NCBI RefSeq assembly: GCF_003696315.1
Contig: NZ_RFFN01000006.1
Span: 1 to 64,000, forward strand
Origin: Pseudomonas songnenensis
Lineage (GTDB): Bacteria > Pseudomonadota > Gammaproteobacteria > Pseudomonadales > Pseudomonadaceae
Length of the DNA stretch: 64,000 bases
Reading direction: 5' to 3'
Part shown: one piece after another, positions 63,288 to 64,000 of the stretch
Layout: each line of letters starts with the position of its first letter
Numbering within the stretch: the first letter of the stretch is position 1
Program-made: the position numbers and the translations under genes
The notes under the pieces: generated by a model
The model's database searches: none
What the model saw: the letters and a program-made list of their open reading frames with translations, nothing else
What the model was told of the DNA's origin: nothing

Positions 63288-63692
63288 ATGACACCGCGTG
63301 ACGTTGTTTTTCCGCCTGGCCGCCAGGCGCTCTACGAGCGCAATCGTTATTCCCCGGCCATCCGTGCCAATGGCTTGCTGTTCGTCTCCGGCCAGGTCGG
63401 CAGCCGCGAGGACGGCTCACCCGAACCGGAGCTGGAGGCGCAGGTCCGGCGCGCATTCGATAACCTGAATGCGATTCTCGGGGCTGCAGGCTGCACCTTC
63501 GACGACGTCATCGACGTCACCGTGTTCATGGTCGATCCGCAAGCGATCTTCGAGCGGGTCTGGAGCGTCGTGCCCGACTACTGGGGCGCTGCGCCGCATC
63601 CGACGCTGACCGCGGTCGGGGTTACCTGGCTTTATGGCTTCCAGTTCGAGATCAAGGTGATCGCCAAGCTGCCGGAACCGGCCGAGGCTTGA
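63288..63692 (+). CDS. RidA/YjgF-family protein
   Basis: 134 residues. AIRANGLLFVSGQVG, LNAILGAAGCTFDDVIDVTVFM and PTLTAVGVTWL resemble RidA-family proteins, which deaminate reactive enamines or act in specific catabolic steps. The conserved Arg of true RidA near residue 105 is not at once evident, so it may be a subfamily with another reaction. GGAGG lies 7 bases before the ATG. Confidence 0.87.
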   Translation: MTPRDVVFPPGRQALYERNRYSPAIRANGLLFVSGQVGSREDGSPEPELEAQVRRAFDNLNAILGAAGCTFDDVIDVTVFMVDPQAIFERVWSVVPDYWGAAPHPTLTAVGVTWLYGFQFEIKVIAKLPEPAEA

Positions 63693-63698
63693 TCCGCC

Positions 63699-64000
63699 TC
63701 AGCCCAGCAGCGCCACCGTCTTGATCTGCGCCCACAGCTGCTGGCCCGGGGTGATCGCCAACTGATCCGCGGAACGCCGGGTGATCCGCGCCAGCAGCGG
63801 CGTGCCGCCGGCATCGAGGCGGACCAGCACGTGCGCCGGTGTATCGGCTGCGACCATGGCCTCGACCCGCGCCGGCAGGAGATTGGTGATGCTGCTGCCT
63901 TCGGCGCGCTGCAGCGCCAGGCTCACGTCGCGAGCATGCACACGAAAGCGCAGACGCTGGCCCAGGGCTTCCGGGCGCTGCGAGACCAGCACTTCTCCGC
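63699..64000 (-). CDS. modC: Molybdate ABC transporter ATP-binding protein ModC, C-terminal end
   Basis: Only the last 100 residues are in the window; the 5' part lies beyond base 64000. The visible part is a TOBE/MOP regulatory domain: [51 protein letters not shown] and [14 protein letters not shown]. This is the molybdate-binding end of ModC, which energises molybdate import. Molybdate is needed for the NapA cofactor coded elsewhere in the window. Confidence 0.85.
   Translation of the reverse strand, partial: GEVLVSQRPEALGQRLRFRVHARDVSLALQRAEGSSITNLLPARVEAMVAADTPAHVLVRLDAGGTPLLARITRRSADQLAITPGQQLWAQIKTVALLG

Noticed and set aside
1..64000. CRISPR array
   Set aside because: No regularly spaced direct repeats were seen. 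The three palindromes at 13.7 kb are operators, with too few copies and too short spacers.

Overview
The window looks like the chromosome of a Stutzerimonas / Pseudomonas stutzeri-type gammaproteobacterium. The evidence is protein similarity recalled from Pseudomonas families (PcaR, PutP, CapB-like cold shock protein, NapEDABC, the btuB-cob block), high GC, and short Pseudomonas-style REP hairpins. It is ordinary chromosome interrupted by one integrated element of about 16 kb.

Layout. 1-1.6 kb: 3' end of putP and a DUF1206 membrane protein. 1.8-6.7 kb: beta-ketoadipate genes pcaR, pcaI-pcaJ-pcaF and pcaD, with clear PcaR-type operators before pcaR and pcaI; pcaT, pcaB and pcaC are absent. 6.83-22.79 kb: an element bounded by 28-bp direct repeats copied from the 3' end of tRNA-Gly(CCC). 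Its right two thirds is a Pf-type filamentous prophage: Arc-like repressor, three operators, excisionase-like gene, methylase-like gene, ssDNA-binding protein, coat proteins, pIII-like adsorption protein, Zot/pI, rolling-circle Rep, tyrosine integrase and a RelE/HigA-like toxin-antitoxin pair. Its left third is an AT-richer cargo block: Dcm-type cytosine methylase, Vsr, a small helical protein, a GHKL ATPase and two proteins I do not recognise. This block is the best candidate for an undescribed defence system.

22.9-36.8 kb: housekeeping genes (rsuA-like, metG, apbC/mrp, cold shock gene, dcd), periplasmic nitrate reductase napEDABC, an MFS exporter, sprT, two Yip1-family proteins and a DnaJ-related protein. 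36.9-39.4 kb: ttcA, then a DAHP synthase gene preceded by two short ORFs rich in Tyr, Phe and Trp codons with a strong terminator between them. This looks like an aromatic amino acid attenuator. 39.7-49.6 kb: a 3-methyladenine glycosylase, cytochrome bd oxidase (cydP, cydA, cydB, cydX, ybgE-like), a sirtuin, two NlpC/P60 lipoproteins, nhaD and a phosphodiesterase.

49.8-62.2 kb: a cobalamin riboswitch followed by btuB, a membrane protein, cobO, cobB, bluB, a BtuF-like protein without signal peptide, cbiB, cobC, cobQ, cobU, cobT, a CobC-type phosphatase and cobS. Nearly all junctions overlap by 4 bases, so this is one late cobalamin synthesis and salvage operon. The window ends with a LysR regulator divergent from a RidA protein, and the 3' end of modC.
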